This document shows positions 12,056 through 21,629 of a stretch of 55,493 bases of DNA, piece by piece. The stretch covers positions 1 through 55,493 of the forward strand of contig JAKSLE010000016.1 in assembly GCA_024401365.1 (NCBI GenBank), given 5' to 3'. The DNA comes from Bacteroidales bacterium. GTDB taxonomy: Bacteria > Bacteroidota > Bacteroidia > Bacteroidales > Marinilabiliaceae. The stretch's first letter is position 1. Every line of letters starts with the position of its first letter. A model generated the notes under the pieces. That model searched no databases. It was not told the origin of the DNA and saw nothing but the letters and a program-made list of their open reading frames with translations. The translations under genes were made by a program, and so were the position numbers.

Positions 12056-15000
12056 ACGTTTACATGGCTTCTGCTGGCTCGGGTAAGACATATACCCTGG
12101 CCAAGATATTCATTAACCTCATAATTGAAGATTCGACCAAGTACGGTCGCATCTTGGCAGTGACATTTACCAACAAGTCGACTGCCGAGATGAAGCAGCG
12201 TATTGTGGAAAATCTGCATATATTGGCGCACAAGAATCTCAATGAGAAAGAAGAGAAGGAATATCAGAAGCTATTAGACGCGCAAAATGAGTATAGGGCA
12301 GAGCGACAACTGTCGGTAAAGAGCGAAACTGAGATAAATGCGGCTTGTGACAATGCGCTGAAGTTGCTGCTCAATAACTATGGGCAGTTCAATATACTCA
12401 CGATAGACAAATTTGTACAGAAGATAATACGATCGTTTGCCTTCGAGAATGGGTTGAGTGCAGACTACAAAGTCAACCTAGAGACTGACCAGACCAAGAT
12501 GGAGATGGTTGACAGGCTGATGGAGAAGATGGAAGAAGATGCCGATTTGCAAGTTTGGCTCAGTGAATTGATGAACCAGAACATGGATGACGGTAAAGGG
12601 TGGGGAATAGAGAAACAATTGGTGCCTATAGCAGAGTCGTTACTCAACGGTCATGAATTGGAAGAGAGTAACGACAGTACAGATTCTGTACAAAAGAGAA
12701 AAGAGCTAAAGCAACTTAAGGAGAAGAATGACAAACTGCTGAAGGAGGCATACGAAGAACTTGCTACTGCGATAGAGAGATTGGCTGATTCTGCCAGAAA
12801 TTATTCTTCGGACAGCGACTACAAAGGGAAAAGTGCTAATGCAGTATTGAAACTTGTCCATGGGGGCAACAACTACACTGCCAAAGAAATTGAGAAGATA
12901 GTCAAAGGCACCTCAAAGGTTGCCCTAAAATCCTTTGAAGGATATTTAAAAAAGTCGTACGATGAAGCAGGTTCAATACTCACCTCGGGCGATGACAGTG
13001 AAATAGTGTCGCGCTATGTTGAGTTGAAGCGAGTATGGGCGGAGAAGTATCCATTGATACGCACGCTTAAGCTATTAGGGTCGAGGTTCTACTCAACAGG
13101 AATCATTACAGAGCTGAAGAGTATTCTTGCACAATTAGAGCGAGAGCAGCATATGCAGATGATCAGCGAGGCGAACGAATTGCTAAGGCAACTGATAGAC
13201 GGAGCCAGCATACCATTTATATATGAAAAGGCAGGAACAAAGTTTGACCATGTGATGATAGACGAGTTTCAGGATACGTCGAAGACACAATGGGAGAACT
13301 TCAAGCCGCTTATTGACAACTGTATTGACCAGGCAGGAGAGAATGGTGAGAATCAGTGTCTAGTAGTAGGAGATGTTAAGCAAGCCATATATCGCTGGAG
13401 AAACTCTGACTGGAATACACTTCATGGTATAGTTCAAGAAGGGGATACCCTTAGGCAAAAGATAAATTCGCTCAAGGAGAATTGGCGAAGCAGCAAGCAC
13501 GTCATAGATTTCAATAATATGTTATTCCCTGCGATAGCAGAGAAGAGTGTGGGATATGCTGCCAGTCTGCTTGATGAAAATGAGACGGTGAGAAAAAGCC
13601 TTTCAGCCATCAGTGAGATATACAAAGCGGGAAAGCAAGACGTTCCACCGGCAGATAAGAAAAAGGCTCGAGACGGATATGTCCAGTTGTCCTTACTAGA
13701 AACCGGCAAGGAAGAAGACGGATATCTATCTGCGGAAGAAGTAGAAGCGAATAGGAATGAAGAACTGGCAGGGATTATTGAAGAATTAGTTAAGGAGAGA
13801 GGATACGAATATGGGGACATCTGCATTATTGTCAGGAAGAACAAAGAGGCTACGCCTATAGTGAGAGACCTCAACAGACGAGGAATAAAGGTTGTTTCCA
13901 GTCAGGCACTATATATCTGCGAAGCACAGGCTGTGGAATTGGTGTTGGCTGTTCTCTCACTGGTTGTAGATAGCAATAATGATGCAGCATTGGCACAAGT
14001 TATGGCGTTCAATGATGTAGTAACGCCCGTTGACAAGTTGTACAGCAAATGGAATAAAGAAGAAAAGAATGCGGTACTAGCCAAGGTAGGCATATTGCGC
14101 GGGAAGGGATTGCTATCTATGGTACTAGAGGCCATAGATATGTTGCCTAATGATATAGTGCGTAGAGACTATGTCTTTTTGGAAGCATTTTTAGAGAAGG
14201 TAAAGAGTTATTCCGACAGTCAGATAGCATCGGTAGTCGGTTTTCTGAGGTATGTAGAAGAGCACAGATATTCATCGAATTTTGTGATACAATCTACAGA
14301 AGGGCAGAAAGATGCGGTAGGGATTACGACTGTACACAAGAGCAAAGGCTTGCAATTTCCTGTGGTATTGATACCAAGTGCCGACTGGGAGTTCTTCAGG
14401 AGAGGTGGAAATGAGATATGGTGTGACTTTGCGGATGATGATCCATATACAAATCTCAAGAAGATGGAATTGCCATTCTCGCAGTTGAAAGAGACGAAGT
14501 ATGAATCGCAATACTATACCGAGGCCATACAAACAGTAGTAGATAATATCAATCTGCTATATGTAGCGTGTACCAGAGCTGAAGACTGCCTATATGTGTG
14601 GTGTAAAAGATCGTCGGGAGAAAAGAAATCTTTTACGATGGTAGCGATGAGTGATTTAATAGAGAAAGGACTAAATAGTGAATTTAAGGGAGAGTATGGT
14701 GAGGTAGTAATTGACGTAGAAGAAAAGAGGAAGGTAACGTACAAGTATGGAGACTCAAGCAAGATACAGGCAGGCAAGAAGTCGGCACCAGTACAAGAAA
14801 CAGAGAGAAGTGAGAGCAAAGAAGAGTTGATAAAGCTTTACAGTGATATCTCAAAACGACTCTCATTGACCGTTGCAGACCCAGAAGACGAAGATGAGAG
14901 CAAGGGAGGAACTATCAGGCATAGCATAATGCAAGATGTTGTAAAGCGATCTGATATAGACAAGGCGATTAAGCGTGCAGAGTACAAAGGTGAGTTGACC

Positions 15001-15360
15001 TCAGACGAGGCGAGAGAAATGAGGCAGAAGATAGACACGGGATTTGTCGGTGAAAATGGTGCGCTTGTAGAAAGTTGGTTTGCTGAAGACAATAGAGTTA
15101 TCAATGAATCGACAGTAATATACAAGACTAAGGGGCACGAAGGTCAAGATGGGCTATTGATAGAGAGGCGACCAGACAGGGTGGTAGTTACGCGAGACGG
15201 TCGCACAATGGTAATAGACTATAAGTTTGGCAACAATAAAACGGCAGAGCATAAACGGCAGGTAAAAGGGTATATGTATTACCTCGGTTTGGCTGGGTAC
15301 AACAATGTAAAAGGGTATTTATGGTATGTAGAACTCGGAGAAATTGAGGAGGTAGTATAA
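12049..15360 (+). CDS. AddA/RecB-like UvrD-family helicase with C-terminal nuclease domain
   Basis: A superfamily 1A DNA helicase fused to a RecB-type nuclease, the kind that processes double-strand DNA ends for recombination. Helicase motifs visible in the 1103-residue protein: Walker A ASAGSGKT (7-14), motif Ia [13 protein letters not shown], Walker [10 protein letters not shown] (403-410), RWRNSDW, motif V region [13 protein letters not shown] (from 761) and ACTRAED. The C-terminal PD-(D/E)XK nuclease has [11 protein letters not shown] and the catalytic RRPDRVV...VIDYK (Asp1057, Lys1059). The ATG at 12049 overlaps the pepT stop, suggesting translational coupling. AddAB systems have a second subunit (AddB), commonly encoded alongside; no AddB-like gene is in the window. 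Family assignment is secure; the exact complex is inferred. Confidence 0.9.
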   Translation: MLDVYMASAGSGKTYTLAKIFINLIIEDSTKYGRILAVTFTNKSTAEMKQRIVENLHILAHKNLNEKEEKEYQKLLDAQNEYRAERQLSVKSETEINAACDNALKLLLNNYGQFNILTIDKFVQKIIRSFAFENGLSADYKVNLETDQTKMEMVDRLMEKMEEDADLQVWLSELMNQNMDDGKGWGIEKQLVPIAESLLNGHELEESNDSTDSVQKRKELKQLKEKNDKLLKEAYEELATAIERLADSARNYSSDSDYKGKSANAVLKLVHGGNNYTAKEIEKIVKGTSKVALKSFEGYLKKSYDEAGSILTSGDDSEIVSRYVELKRVWAEKYPLIRTLKLLGSRFYSTGIITELKSILAQLEREQHMQMISEANELLRQLIDGASIPFIYEKAGTKFDHVMIDEFQDTSKTQWENFKPLIDNCIDQAGENGENQCLVVGDVKQAIYRWRNSDWNTLHGIVQEGDTLRQKINSLKENWRSSKHVIDFNNMLFPAIAEKSVGYAASLLDENETVRKSLSAISEIYKAGKQDVPPADKKKARDGYVQLSLLETGKEEDGYLSAEEVEANRNEELAGIIEELVKERGYEYGDICIIVRKNKEATPIVRDLNRRGIKVVSSQALYICEAQAVELVLAVLSLVVDSNNDAALAQVMAFNDVVTPVDKLYSKWNKEEKNAVLAKVGILRGKGLLSMVLEAIDMLPNDIVRRDYVFLEAFLEKVKSYSDSQIASVVGFLRYVEEHRYSSNFVIQSTEGQKDAVGITTVHKSKGLQFPVVLIPSADWEFFRRGGNEIWCDFADDDPYTNLKKMELPFSQLKETKYESQYYTEAIQTVVDNINLLYVACTRAEDCLYVWCKRSSGEKKSFTMVAMSDLIEKGLNSEFKGEYGEVVIDVEEKRKVTYKYGDSSKIQAGKKSAPVQETERSESKEELIKLYSDISKRLSLTVADPEDEDESKGGTIRHSIMQDVVKRSDIDKAIKRAEYKGELTSDEAREMRQKIDTGFVGENGALVESWFAEDNRVINESTVIYKTKGHEGQDGLLIERRPDRVVVTRDGRTMVIDYKFGNNKTAEHKRQVKGYMYYLGLAGYNNVKGYLWYVELGEIEEVV

Positions 15361-15431
15361 AAGGTTTTGATTGTTTGTCGATAAAAAGAGCCTATTTGTC
15401 GGTTTTACTTTCCAGTTACCTTATAATGCTG

Positions 15432-15439
15432 TAGTTTTG
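15432..15439 (+). promoter_or_regulatory. Probable -7 element for the outer-membrane barrel gene
   Basis: TAGTTTTG matches TAnnTTTG. The upstream -33 element is weak (TTTC at 15409-15412, 19 bases away). It would give a leader of about 90 bases before the ATG at 15533 and it argues against the longer in-frame reading that starts at 15371. Confidence 0.45.
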
Positions 15440-15532
15440 TTATACAAAAATGCAGTGGCTAACAGAAGTCAACTCCACAAATTACTACCAAAAACCAAAA
15501 CGAAGAGGAATAAAGAAAGTTGTATTAATAAA

Positions 15533-18085
15533 ATGCGCAGAAGAATATTTATGTTTATGCTCAGCCTGATGTGCGTAGCCATCAGTGCGTTTGCTGAAAT
15601 AGGTAATGTAAAAGGACAGTTGAAAGATGCAGATACTGGACAACCTATAGAATTTGCTACAGTAGCCATTACTGATGCTACTGGAAAAATGGTAACAGGA
15701 GGTGTTACTGATTTGGACGGAATGTTCAATATCTCAGGACTTAAAGTCGGAAAGTATACTGTCACATGCTCGTACATGGGATATACGCCAGCGACGCTGA
15801 CAATAGACATTACACGAGAGGGACAGACAGCCAATATTGGAGTTCGTAACCTTCAGCCTGAGACTAGTGAGCTAGAGGAGGTTAAGGTAACAGGTAAGGC
15901 TGCTCAGATGCGATTTGAACTTGACCGAAAGGTATTCGATGCAAGTCAGAGTATCGCGGCTGAAGGCGGATCGGCGTCGGACCTTTTAGCTACAGTGCCA
16001 AGTGTAGAGGTAGACAATGATGGTGGCGTATCGCTTCGTGGCAATTCATCTGTAACAATATGGATTAATGGTAAAGCATCTGGTTTGTCGGCAGAGAACC
16101 AGGCTGATATTCTACAATTGTTGCCTGCAGATAACATTAAGCAGATTGAGGTAATTACCAATCCTTCGGCTAAGTATAGTCCAGAAGGTACAGCTGGTAT
16201 TATCAATATCATTCTCAAGGATGAGCGTACTAGTGGTTATTTTGGTTCGTTGAAGGCAGGTGCCAATACCAATGGTGGATACCATTTTTCTGGAAATGTC
16301 AATGTGAATGTTTCCAAGTGGGAATTTGGACTTGATGCCAGTCGTCGTCATCGCAAGATGAAAGGAGGTGCTGAGATGCATCAGATAGTATTCACCCCAT
16401 CTTACTCTAGTGCCCTTGCCAAGGAGAGTACGCTTGACCAGACGACAGATAGTAAGAATGAGAATTCAAACTGGTTTGGTCGTTTCAAGACGACATTCCA
16501 TCCTACACCAAAGAACGATATAGGTATTGTTCTTTCCGGAATGAAAGGAGAAGGAGACAGTGAGGAAGATATAGAGTATATCAAAAAGGGATTTAAAAAC
16601 TCTGTTGACGTTGGCGAATTGCTATATACCTCAAACAGAAAGGCTGAATCTGACAATGAGAATCAGATGCATAATATGGAGTTCAATTATCGTCACACAT
16701 TTACAGACGATCATCTTTTGGACTTCTCGATTTCTCAATTTGGTTGGAACAGCGATGGTACATCAGACTATAAGCAGAAGTACAATGTGCCTGCGGGGTT
16801 GGATCCTATAGGCGATGTTCATGAGGTAGAGAAAAATGAGAATGACAATAAGGGTACTGTAGCGCAATTTGACTATCAGATTAAGGTATCTGATGCTGTC
16901 AAAATTGAAGCAGGTTATAAAGGAACGTTCAATAGAAATAAATCGTTATTGGACAGGGTAGATGGTAGTATAAACACCTATCAAGATTTCAAGTACAACC
17001 AAGATACTCATGCTGAGTATATTACGCTTGGTGGTATGATTGGTAACTTGAACATTCAAGGCGGTTTGAGAGCAGAGCAGTGGGAGTTTGAGACTATAGA
17101 CCGTTCGTCAGAGACAGAAATGAATAGCTCTATACCGAATTTGGGCGATGAGGTAAGGGCAAAAAAAGATTTCTCGAAGTTGTTCCCATCACTCTTCGTA
17201 TCTTATGCTTTGCCTAGTGGTAATGAATTGCAAATCAACTACACTCGTCGTCTTCGCAGACCATGGGGAGGACAGCTCAATCCTGTACGACGTGTGACAG
17301 ATGCTCACAATATCCGATTTGGTAATCCAGAGTTGACACCAGAGTACACAAATGCATTTGAACTCAACTACATTAAGATGTGGGAAAGCGGTCAGACTCT
17401 TTCGTTCTCGGCATACTATAGAGCCACAAGTGATGTAATGGACCGCATTACATTTACACAAGGCGATGTGCGATATGACACACAGGCGAATGTGAGTGAC
17501 AGAAAGTCGGCAGGTAGTGAACTTGTAGGTAAGAATAGAATATCTACATGGTTTGAGCTTACCACGACACTCAATATGTTCTATCAGAAGATTGAGGCTT
17601 ATCGATATGCGCCAGATAAGAATTGGTTAGCACTTATGACAGGTAGTACAGAGACAACTACTGTAGTTGAGGGTGATGAGCAGAATTCGTTTAACTGGAA
17701 TGTGCGAATGATAGGTAACTTCACTCTACCTGGAGACGTATCAATGCAAGCTACCGGAATGTACAGGGGTAAGTCTAAGGGCGTTCAAGGATATTCCAAG
17801 CCGATGGGAGGTCTTGACGTAGGACTTAAAAAATCATTCTTGAAAGATAAACTTGTACTTAACGTAAATGGGCGTAACGTCCTCAATAGTCGTAAGTTCC
17901 GTAATGTCTTTGAGAGCGAAACCATGTACCAAGATTCAAAAAGATGGAGAAATGGTTGTGTAATTAATTGCACAATTACGTGGAAATTTGGTAACTTGAG
18001 CCTCAATAAGAAGAAGGGTCCTGACGGCTCTGACGGAGAAGAAGACGGCGGCGGCGTATCGTATAGCGGTGGCGGCGACGATTAA
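15533..18085 (+). CDS. Outer-membrane beta-barrel protein, TonB-receptor-like, with CarboxypepD_reg domain
   Basis: An 850-residue outer-membrane protein. ATG 15533 gives a signal peptide (MRRRIFMFMLSLMCVAIS, then AFA). Next come a carboxypeptidase-regulatory-like domain (GQLKDADTGQPIEFATVAI, about 25-105), a plug-like domain (LLATVPSVEVDNDGGVSLRGN, IEVITNPSAKYSPEGTAGIINI) and a large barrel of aromatic-ended strands. This is the OMP_b-brl_3 type of TonB-dependent-receptor-like protein, common in Bacteroidales; substrate unknown and no SusD-like partner is adjacent. A longer in-frame reading from 15371 adds 54 codons that would bury the signal peptide, so I reject it. After the last strand (CTITWKFGNLSLNKKK) there is an unusual Gly/Asp-rich tail ending SGGGDD, which would be periplasmic or surface loop. 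Confidence 0.85.
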   Translation: MRRRIFMFMLSLMCVAISAFAEIGNVKGQLKDADTGQPIEFATVAITDATGKMVTGGVTDLDGMFNISGLKVGKYTVTCSYMGYTPATLTIDITREGQTANIGVRNLQPETSELEEVKVTGKAAQMRFELDRKVFDASQSIAAEGGSASDLLATVPSVEVDNDGGVSLRGNSSVTIWINGKASGLSAENQADILQLLPADNIKQIEVITNPSAKYSPEGTAGIINIILKDERTSGYFGSLKAGANTNGGYHFSGNVNVNVSKWEFGLDASRRHRKMKGGAEMHQIVFTPSYSSALAKESTLDQTTDSKNENSNWFGRFKTTFHPTPKNDIGIVLSGMKGEGDSEEDIEYIKKGFKNSVDVGELLYTSNRKAESDNENQMHNMEFNYRHTFTDDHLLDFSISQFGWNSDGTSDYKQKYNVPAGLDPIGDVHEVEKNENDNKGTVAQFDYQIKVSDAVKIEAGYKGTFNRNKSLLDRVDGSINTYQDFKYNQDTHAEYITLGGMIGNLNIQGGLRAEQWEFETIDRSSETEMNSSIPNLGDEVRAKKDFSKLFPSLFVSYALPSGNELQINYTRRLRRPWGGQLNPVRRVTDAHNIRFGNPELTPEYTNAFELNYIKMWESGQTLSFSAYYRATSDVMDRITFTQGDVRYDTQANVSDRKSAGSELVGKNRISTWFELTTTLNMFYQKIEAYRYAPDKNWLALMTGSTETTTVVEGDEQNSFNWNVRMIGNFTLPGDVSMQATGMYRGKSKGVQGYSKPMGGLDVGLKKSFLKDKLVLNVNGRNVLNSRKFRNVFESETMYQDSKRWRNGCVINCTITWKFGNLSLNKKKGPDGSDGEEDGGGVSYSGGGDD

Positions 18086-18102
18086 AAGAAGGATAACATT
18101 AA

Positions 18103-18480
18103 ATGTTTGATTTACCGAAAGACGAACGAATAAGTTCAGATAAGACTATTGACTCGCTATTTACAGACGGCGATAGTTGTTTCAAATATCCTCTACGTGT
18201 GGTATTTAAGCCACGCGTAGAGGCTTCTGCTTCTACATCACGCATGTTGATCTCGGTTCCCAAGAAGAGATTTAAGCATGCAGTAGACAGAAACCGAATA
18301 AAGAGGCAAGTGAGAGAGGCATACCGACAGAACAAGTCATTATTGACTATGAAGGAGTCGGGTGCCGATATTGCTTTTGTATATGTATCATCGGAGCACT
18401 ATCCCCAGACAAGGATAGAGGGAGCTGTAGTTAGTGCACTGAAAGAGATAGATAAGAAATTAAATAATACGCGCGAATGA
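18103..18480 (+). CDS. rnpA: Ribonuclease P protein component
   Basis: RnpA is the small basic protein that helps the RNase P RNA cleave the 5' leader from tRNA precursors. The 125-residue protein has the family signature: the RNR motif DRNRIKRQVREAYR in the middle, SVPKKRFKHAVDRN before it, and a C-terminal ALKEIDKKL helix. The N-terminus (SSDKTIDSLFTDG) matches the family's KSRKxIxxLFxxG pattern loosely. It starts 17 bases after the barrel gene and overlaps the aldo-keto reductase by 4 bases (ATGA). It has neither rpmH nor yidD as neighbour, unlike many bacteria. Confidence 0.93.
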   Translation: MFDLPKDERISSDKTIDSLFTDGDSCFKYPLRVVFKPRVEASASTSRMLISVPKKRFKHAVDRNRIKRQVREAYRQNKSLLTMKESGADIAFVYVSSEHYPQTRIEGAVVSALKEIDKKLNNTRE

Positions 18481-19427
18481 AGTACAATAAGACAGGCAAG
18501 TGGGGATTGAAGTTACCTGCTGTATCGCTTGGTATGTGGCACAACTTTGGGTCGGAAGATTCGTTTTCCAATGCGAATAAGATATTAGTACATGCTTTTG
18601 ACAAAGGCATTACACATTTTGACTTGGCGAACAATTATGGCCCTATATACGGAAGCGCCGAAGAGACGCTAGGTAAAGTATTGAAAGGTGATTTAAGGGG
18701 ACATAGAGACGAGCTAGTCATTTCGACTAAGGCAGGATACGATATGTGGGACGGTCCTTATGGGGATGGTGGTTCCAGGAAGTACCTCATTGCCAGTCTC
18801 AATCAAAGTCTCAAGAGAATGAGACTAGAGTATGTAGATATTTTTTATCATCATAGGCCTGATCCTGAAACACCTATTGAAGAGAGCATGATGGCGTTGG
18901 ACCAAATAGTTAGAAGTGGCAAGGCTTTGTATGTAGGTATATCAAACTATCATCCTCAAGAGGCTAGAGAAGCGATGAGGATATTGAAAGAACTTGGCAC
19001 TCCATGTCTGATACATCAAGCTAAGTATAATATGTTTGAGAGATGGGTTGAGACAGAAGGGTTACTTGATGTATTGGAAGAGTACGGTGCAGGGTTGATA
19101 GCGTTTTCGCCTTTAGCACAAGGATTATTGACAGACAGATACCTCAAAGGCATACCAGAAGGATCTCGAGTTACGCACAGTACGTTTTTGACGGCTGAGA
19201 GTGTAGCAGAGACGCTAGATGTAGTAAAGAAGTTGAACAATTTGGCGGAGAAATCGCACATGACGCTCAGTGAGTTGGCTTTAAAGTGGATATTGAGGGA
19301 CAAGAGAGTGACTTCGGTATTGGTAGGCGCATCGAGTGTAGAGCAGTTGGACAAGAATATCGGTATTGCAGAAGATTTGCATCTTGATGCAGAACTTATT
19401 GCTGATATTGACAAAATATTGAAGTAA
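18477..19427 (+). CDS. Aldo/keto reductase, YghZ/GprA-like
   Basis: An NADPH-dependent aldo/keto reductase of 316 residues, closely resembling E. coli YghZ (L-glyceraldehyde 3-phosphate reductase). Shared stretches include LPAVSLGMWHNFG, HFDLANNYGP, ISTKAGYDMW and GGSRKYLIASLNQSLKRM. The catalytic tetrad is readable as Asp49, Tyr54, Lys85 and His126. The nucleotide-binding end has SVLVGASSVEQL. It is about 30 residues shorter than E. coli YghZ, missing a few residues at both ends. The ATG overlaps the rnpA stop. Likely role is reductive detoxification of reactive aldehydes or ketones; the substrate is inferred from similarity. Confidence 0.87.
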   Translation: MKYNKTGKWGLKLPAVSLGMWHNFGSEDSFSNANKILVHAFDKGITHFDLANNYGPIYGSAEETLGKVLKGDLRGHRDELVISTKAGYDMWDGPYGDGGSRKYLIASLNQSLKRMRLEYVDIFYHHRPDPETPIEESMMALDQIVRSGKALYVGISNYHPQEAREAMRILKELGTPCLIHQAKYNMFERWVETEGLLDVLEEYGAGLIAFSPLAQGLLTDRYLKGIPEGSRVTHSTFLTAESVAETLDVVKKLNNLAEKSHMTLSELALKWILRDKRVTSVLVGASSVEQLDKNIGIAEDLHLDAELIADIDKILK

Positions 19428-19449
19428 GCTATTTATAAACCAGACGTTA

Positions 19450-20862
19450 ATGGATCTATTTAATACTCTATTTGAGAAATCGACAGGGCAAAAGGTGGTG
19501 TCAGTCACTTTGTTGCCTCAGTCGGGTTCGAACAGGAAGTATTACCGCATTGTAGGGGAGAACGGGCTTTCGCTCATAGGAGTGAACAGTACAAATACTA
19601 CAGAGAGCAAGACTTTTCTACAATTTACGCATTCCATGAGAGATGCAGGACTCAAGGTGCCTAAGATTTATGGCGAAGACCTTGAGAAAGACATATACAT
19701 ACAAGAAGACCTTGGTGATATGTCGCTATACCAGCACATACTAGATGTACGTGCAAAGGAGGGGTATTTTACCAGAGAGCTTGAAGAGTTGTACAGAACT
19801 ATCCTGGACGATCTGAACATTTTTCAGAAGAAGGCAGCTGGAGTAGTAGACTTTTCGTTATGCTACCCTAGGTCGGCTTTTGATGAGCGCTCCATGGACT
19901 GGGATTTGCAATACTTCAAGTATTATTTTCTCAGGCTTGCAAAGATTCCATTTAACGAAGAGTTGTTGGAGAAAGATTTTGATGTGCTGAAAGAATATCT
20001 TCTCAAGCAGCCATTGGATATTTTTCTCTATAGAGATTTCCAGAGCAGAAATATTATGCTCAGGGGAGAGACTAAAGAGCCATGGTATATAGACTATCAA
20101 GGAGGTCGTAGAGGAGCGAGGCATTATGATGTAGCGTCATTGCTCTTTGATGCCAAGGCGGATATTCCTGCTGATGTGAGAGATAGGCTTGCGCGTTACT
20201 TTTTTGCGGAAGAGGCGGAACAGCAGATGCCAGTATTTTATGCATTTGTGTTGATACGCATTATGCAGGCTATGGGAGCATACGGATACAGAGGCTTTTT
20301 TGAGAGGAAAGAACATTTCTTGCAGAGCATACCATATGCATTAGGTAATATTAAGTATCTGTTGTCCAATGACTTGTTGCCTGATATAGAGATTCCGCAC
20401 TTGAGGGGAGTTTTGGAGGCGTTGGAGAATTCGGCTGTTATCCAAGGCATTATCAATCCAAAGAAAGCAAAGTTGCATGTTTATGTTGCCTCGTTCTCGT
20501 ACAAGAGAATGATTCCACATGAGTTTAATGGTGGAGGTCATACTTTTGACTGTAGGGCGTTGCCAAATCCAGGCAGGTATGCAGAATATAAACAATCGAC
20601 CGGCAAGGATTCAGACGTCATAGCGTTTTTTGACAAATATCAAGACGAGATGCAGAAGTTTATATCTGCAGCTAAGACGATAGTGTCGATGTCTGTGGAG
20701 AATTATATGGAGAGAGGATTTGAGTCGCTAATGGTATCATTTGGATGTACTGGTGGTCAGCACAGAAGTGTTTATTGTGCGGAAGCTATGGGAAAGTGGC
20801 TCAAGGATACGTATGATATAGATGTGACAATAAAGCATATAGAGCAAGAACTCAAGAAATAG
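19450..20862 (+). CDS. AmgK-like amino-sugar kinase fused to a RapZ C-terminal domain
   Basis: Two domains in 470 residues. Residues about 1-335 are an aminoglycoside-phosphotransferase-fold kinase like AmgK, the anomeric MurNAc/GlcNAc kinase of murein salvage. The P-loop-like N-terminus has PQSGSNRKYYRI. The catalytic loop reads YRDFQSRNIM (base Asp196; the usual HxD His is Tyr) and the metal motif is IDYQGG (Asp215). Residues about 341-470 are a RapZ C-terminal domain: VYVASFSYKR, DCRALPNPGRY, GKD and SFGCTGGQHRSVYCAE. In E. coli that domain binds glucosamine-6-phosphate; the RapZ N-terminal ATPase is absent here. The next gene, 14 bases on, is MurU-like, which completes the salvage pair. 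Kinase substrate and sensing role are inferred. Confidence 0.85.
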   Translation: MDLFNTLFEKSTGQKVVSVTLLPQSGSNRKYYRIVGENGLSLIGVNSTNTTESKTFLQFTHSMRDAGLKVPKIYGEDLEKDIYIQEDLGDMSLYQHILDVRAKEGYFTRELEELYRTILDDLNIFQKKAAGVVDFSLCYPRSAFDERSMDWDLQYFKYYFLRLAKIPFNEELLEKDFDVLKEYLLKQPLDIFLYRDFQSRNIMLRGETKEPWYIDYQGGRRGARHYDVASLLFDAKADIPADVRDRLARYFFAEEAEQQMPVFYAFVLIRIMQAMGAYGYRGFFERKEHFLQSIPYALGNIKYLLSNDLLPDIEIPHLRGVLEALENSAVIQGIINPKKAKLHVYVASFSYKRMIPHEFNGGGHTFDCRALPNPGRYAEYKQSTGKDSDVIAFFDKYQDEMQKFISAAKTIVSMSVENYMERGFESLMVSFGCTGGQHRSVYCAEAMGKWLKDTYDIDVTIKHIEQELKK

Positions 20863-20876
20863 GGAGGTAGGAGAAT

Positions 20877-21629
20877 ATGATGCAAGCAATGATTTTTGCG
20901 GCTGGGTTAGGAACAAGGCTTAGACCGTTGACGGATAATAAACCCAAGGCGTTGGTAGAGATGGGAGGTAAGCCACTGATAGAGTATGCTATGGACCATT
21001 TCTACGCTGAAGGGGCTAGGAGGATAGTGGTTAATGTACATCATTTTGCCAATCAGGTTGTAGAGTATCTTCAGCGCAATGGGAAGAATATGTGGCCTGA
21101 AGCAGAAATACTTATCAGTGATGAAAGCGGCAGATTGCTAGATACTGGTGGCGGATTAGTAAAGGCATTGCCATTATTTGATAAAAATGAGCCTATTGTA
21201 GTAGGTAATGCAGATGTGATATGTGATGCACCTCTAGCAGAGTTGTTGGATATGCATAAGAGGATACACAATGACGCTACGCTACTGACTAGAGTGAGGG
21301 AGTCGACACGTCAGCTTCTTTTTGATGACATGCACTATTTGTGTGGGTGGATAAATACATCTAGTGGCAAGATAAAAGGCGATGTAAATATATCGGATGT
21401 GCCACAGTACAAGCAACAAGCATTCTGTGGTATCCATATAATAGAGCCATTGCTTGTAGAAGAGATGAAAGAAGAGATGGGAGAAGTATTTGGTATTATG
21501 GACGGGTATCTTAAGTTGTGCCAGTCGAAAGATATCATGAATATTGAGCTCTCGAAAGAGTACCACTGGTTTGATGTAGGTACTACGGAGAAGTTGCAGA
21601 AAGCGTACAACTTTTTTCACAAATCATGA
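20877..21629 (+). CDS. murU: MurU-like N-acetylmuramate-1-phosphate uridylyltransferase
   Basis: A nucleotidyltransferase of 250 residues that should join UTP to an alpha-1-phosphorylated amino sugar, giving UDP-MurNAc without the GlmU/MurA steps. The NTP-binding signature MIFAAGLGTRLRPLT, followed by KPKALVEMGGKPLIEYA, is at the N-terminus. GRLLDTGGGLVKALPLF, VVGNADVICD and, near the C-terminus, WFDVGTTEKL match MurU rather than sugar-pyrophosphorylases with a long C-terminal helix. Pairing with the AmgK-like kinase supports this reading. Two consecutive ATGs (20877, 20880) are possible starts. It overlaps the M23 peptidase gene by four bases (ATGA). Confidence 0.82.
   Translation: MMQAMIFAAGLGTRLRPLTDNKPKALVEMGGKPLIEYAMDHFYAEGARRIVVNVHHFANQVVEYLQRNGKNMWPEAEILISDESGRLLDTGGGLVKALPLFDKNEPIVVGNADVICDAPLAELLDMHKRIHNDATLLTRVRESTRQLLFDDMHYLCGWINTSSGKIKGDVNISDVPQYKQQAFCGIHIIEPLLVEEMKEEMGEVFGIMDGYLKLCQSKDIMNIELSKEYHWFDVGTTEKLQKAYNFFHKS

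Noticed and set aside
15371-15532. Longer N-terminus for the outer-membrane barrel protein
   Set aside because: The added 54 codons lie upstream of and across the -7 box at 15432 and would place the signal peptide inside the protein.
20863-20876. GGGAGGTAGGAG before murU as a Shine-Dalgarno sequence
   Set aside because: Purine-rich, but Bacteroidota rarely use such sites and no other gene here shows one; likely chance.
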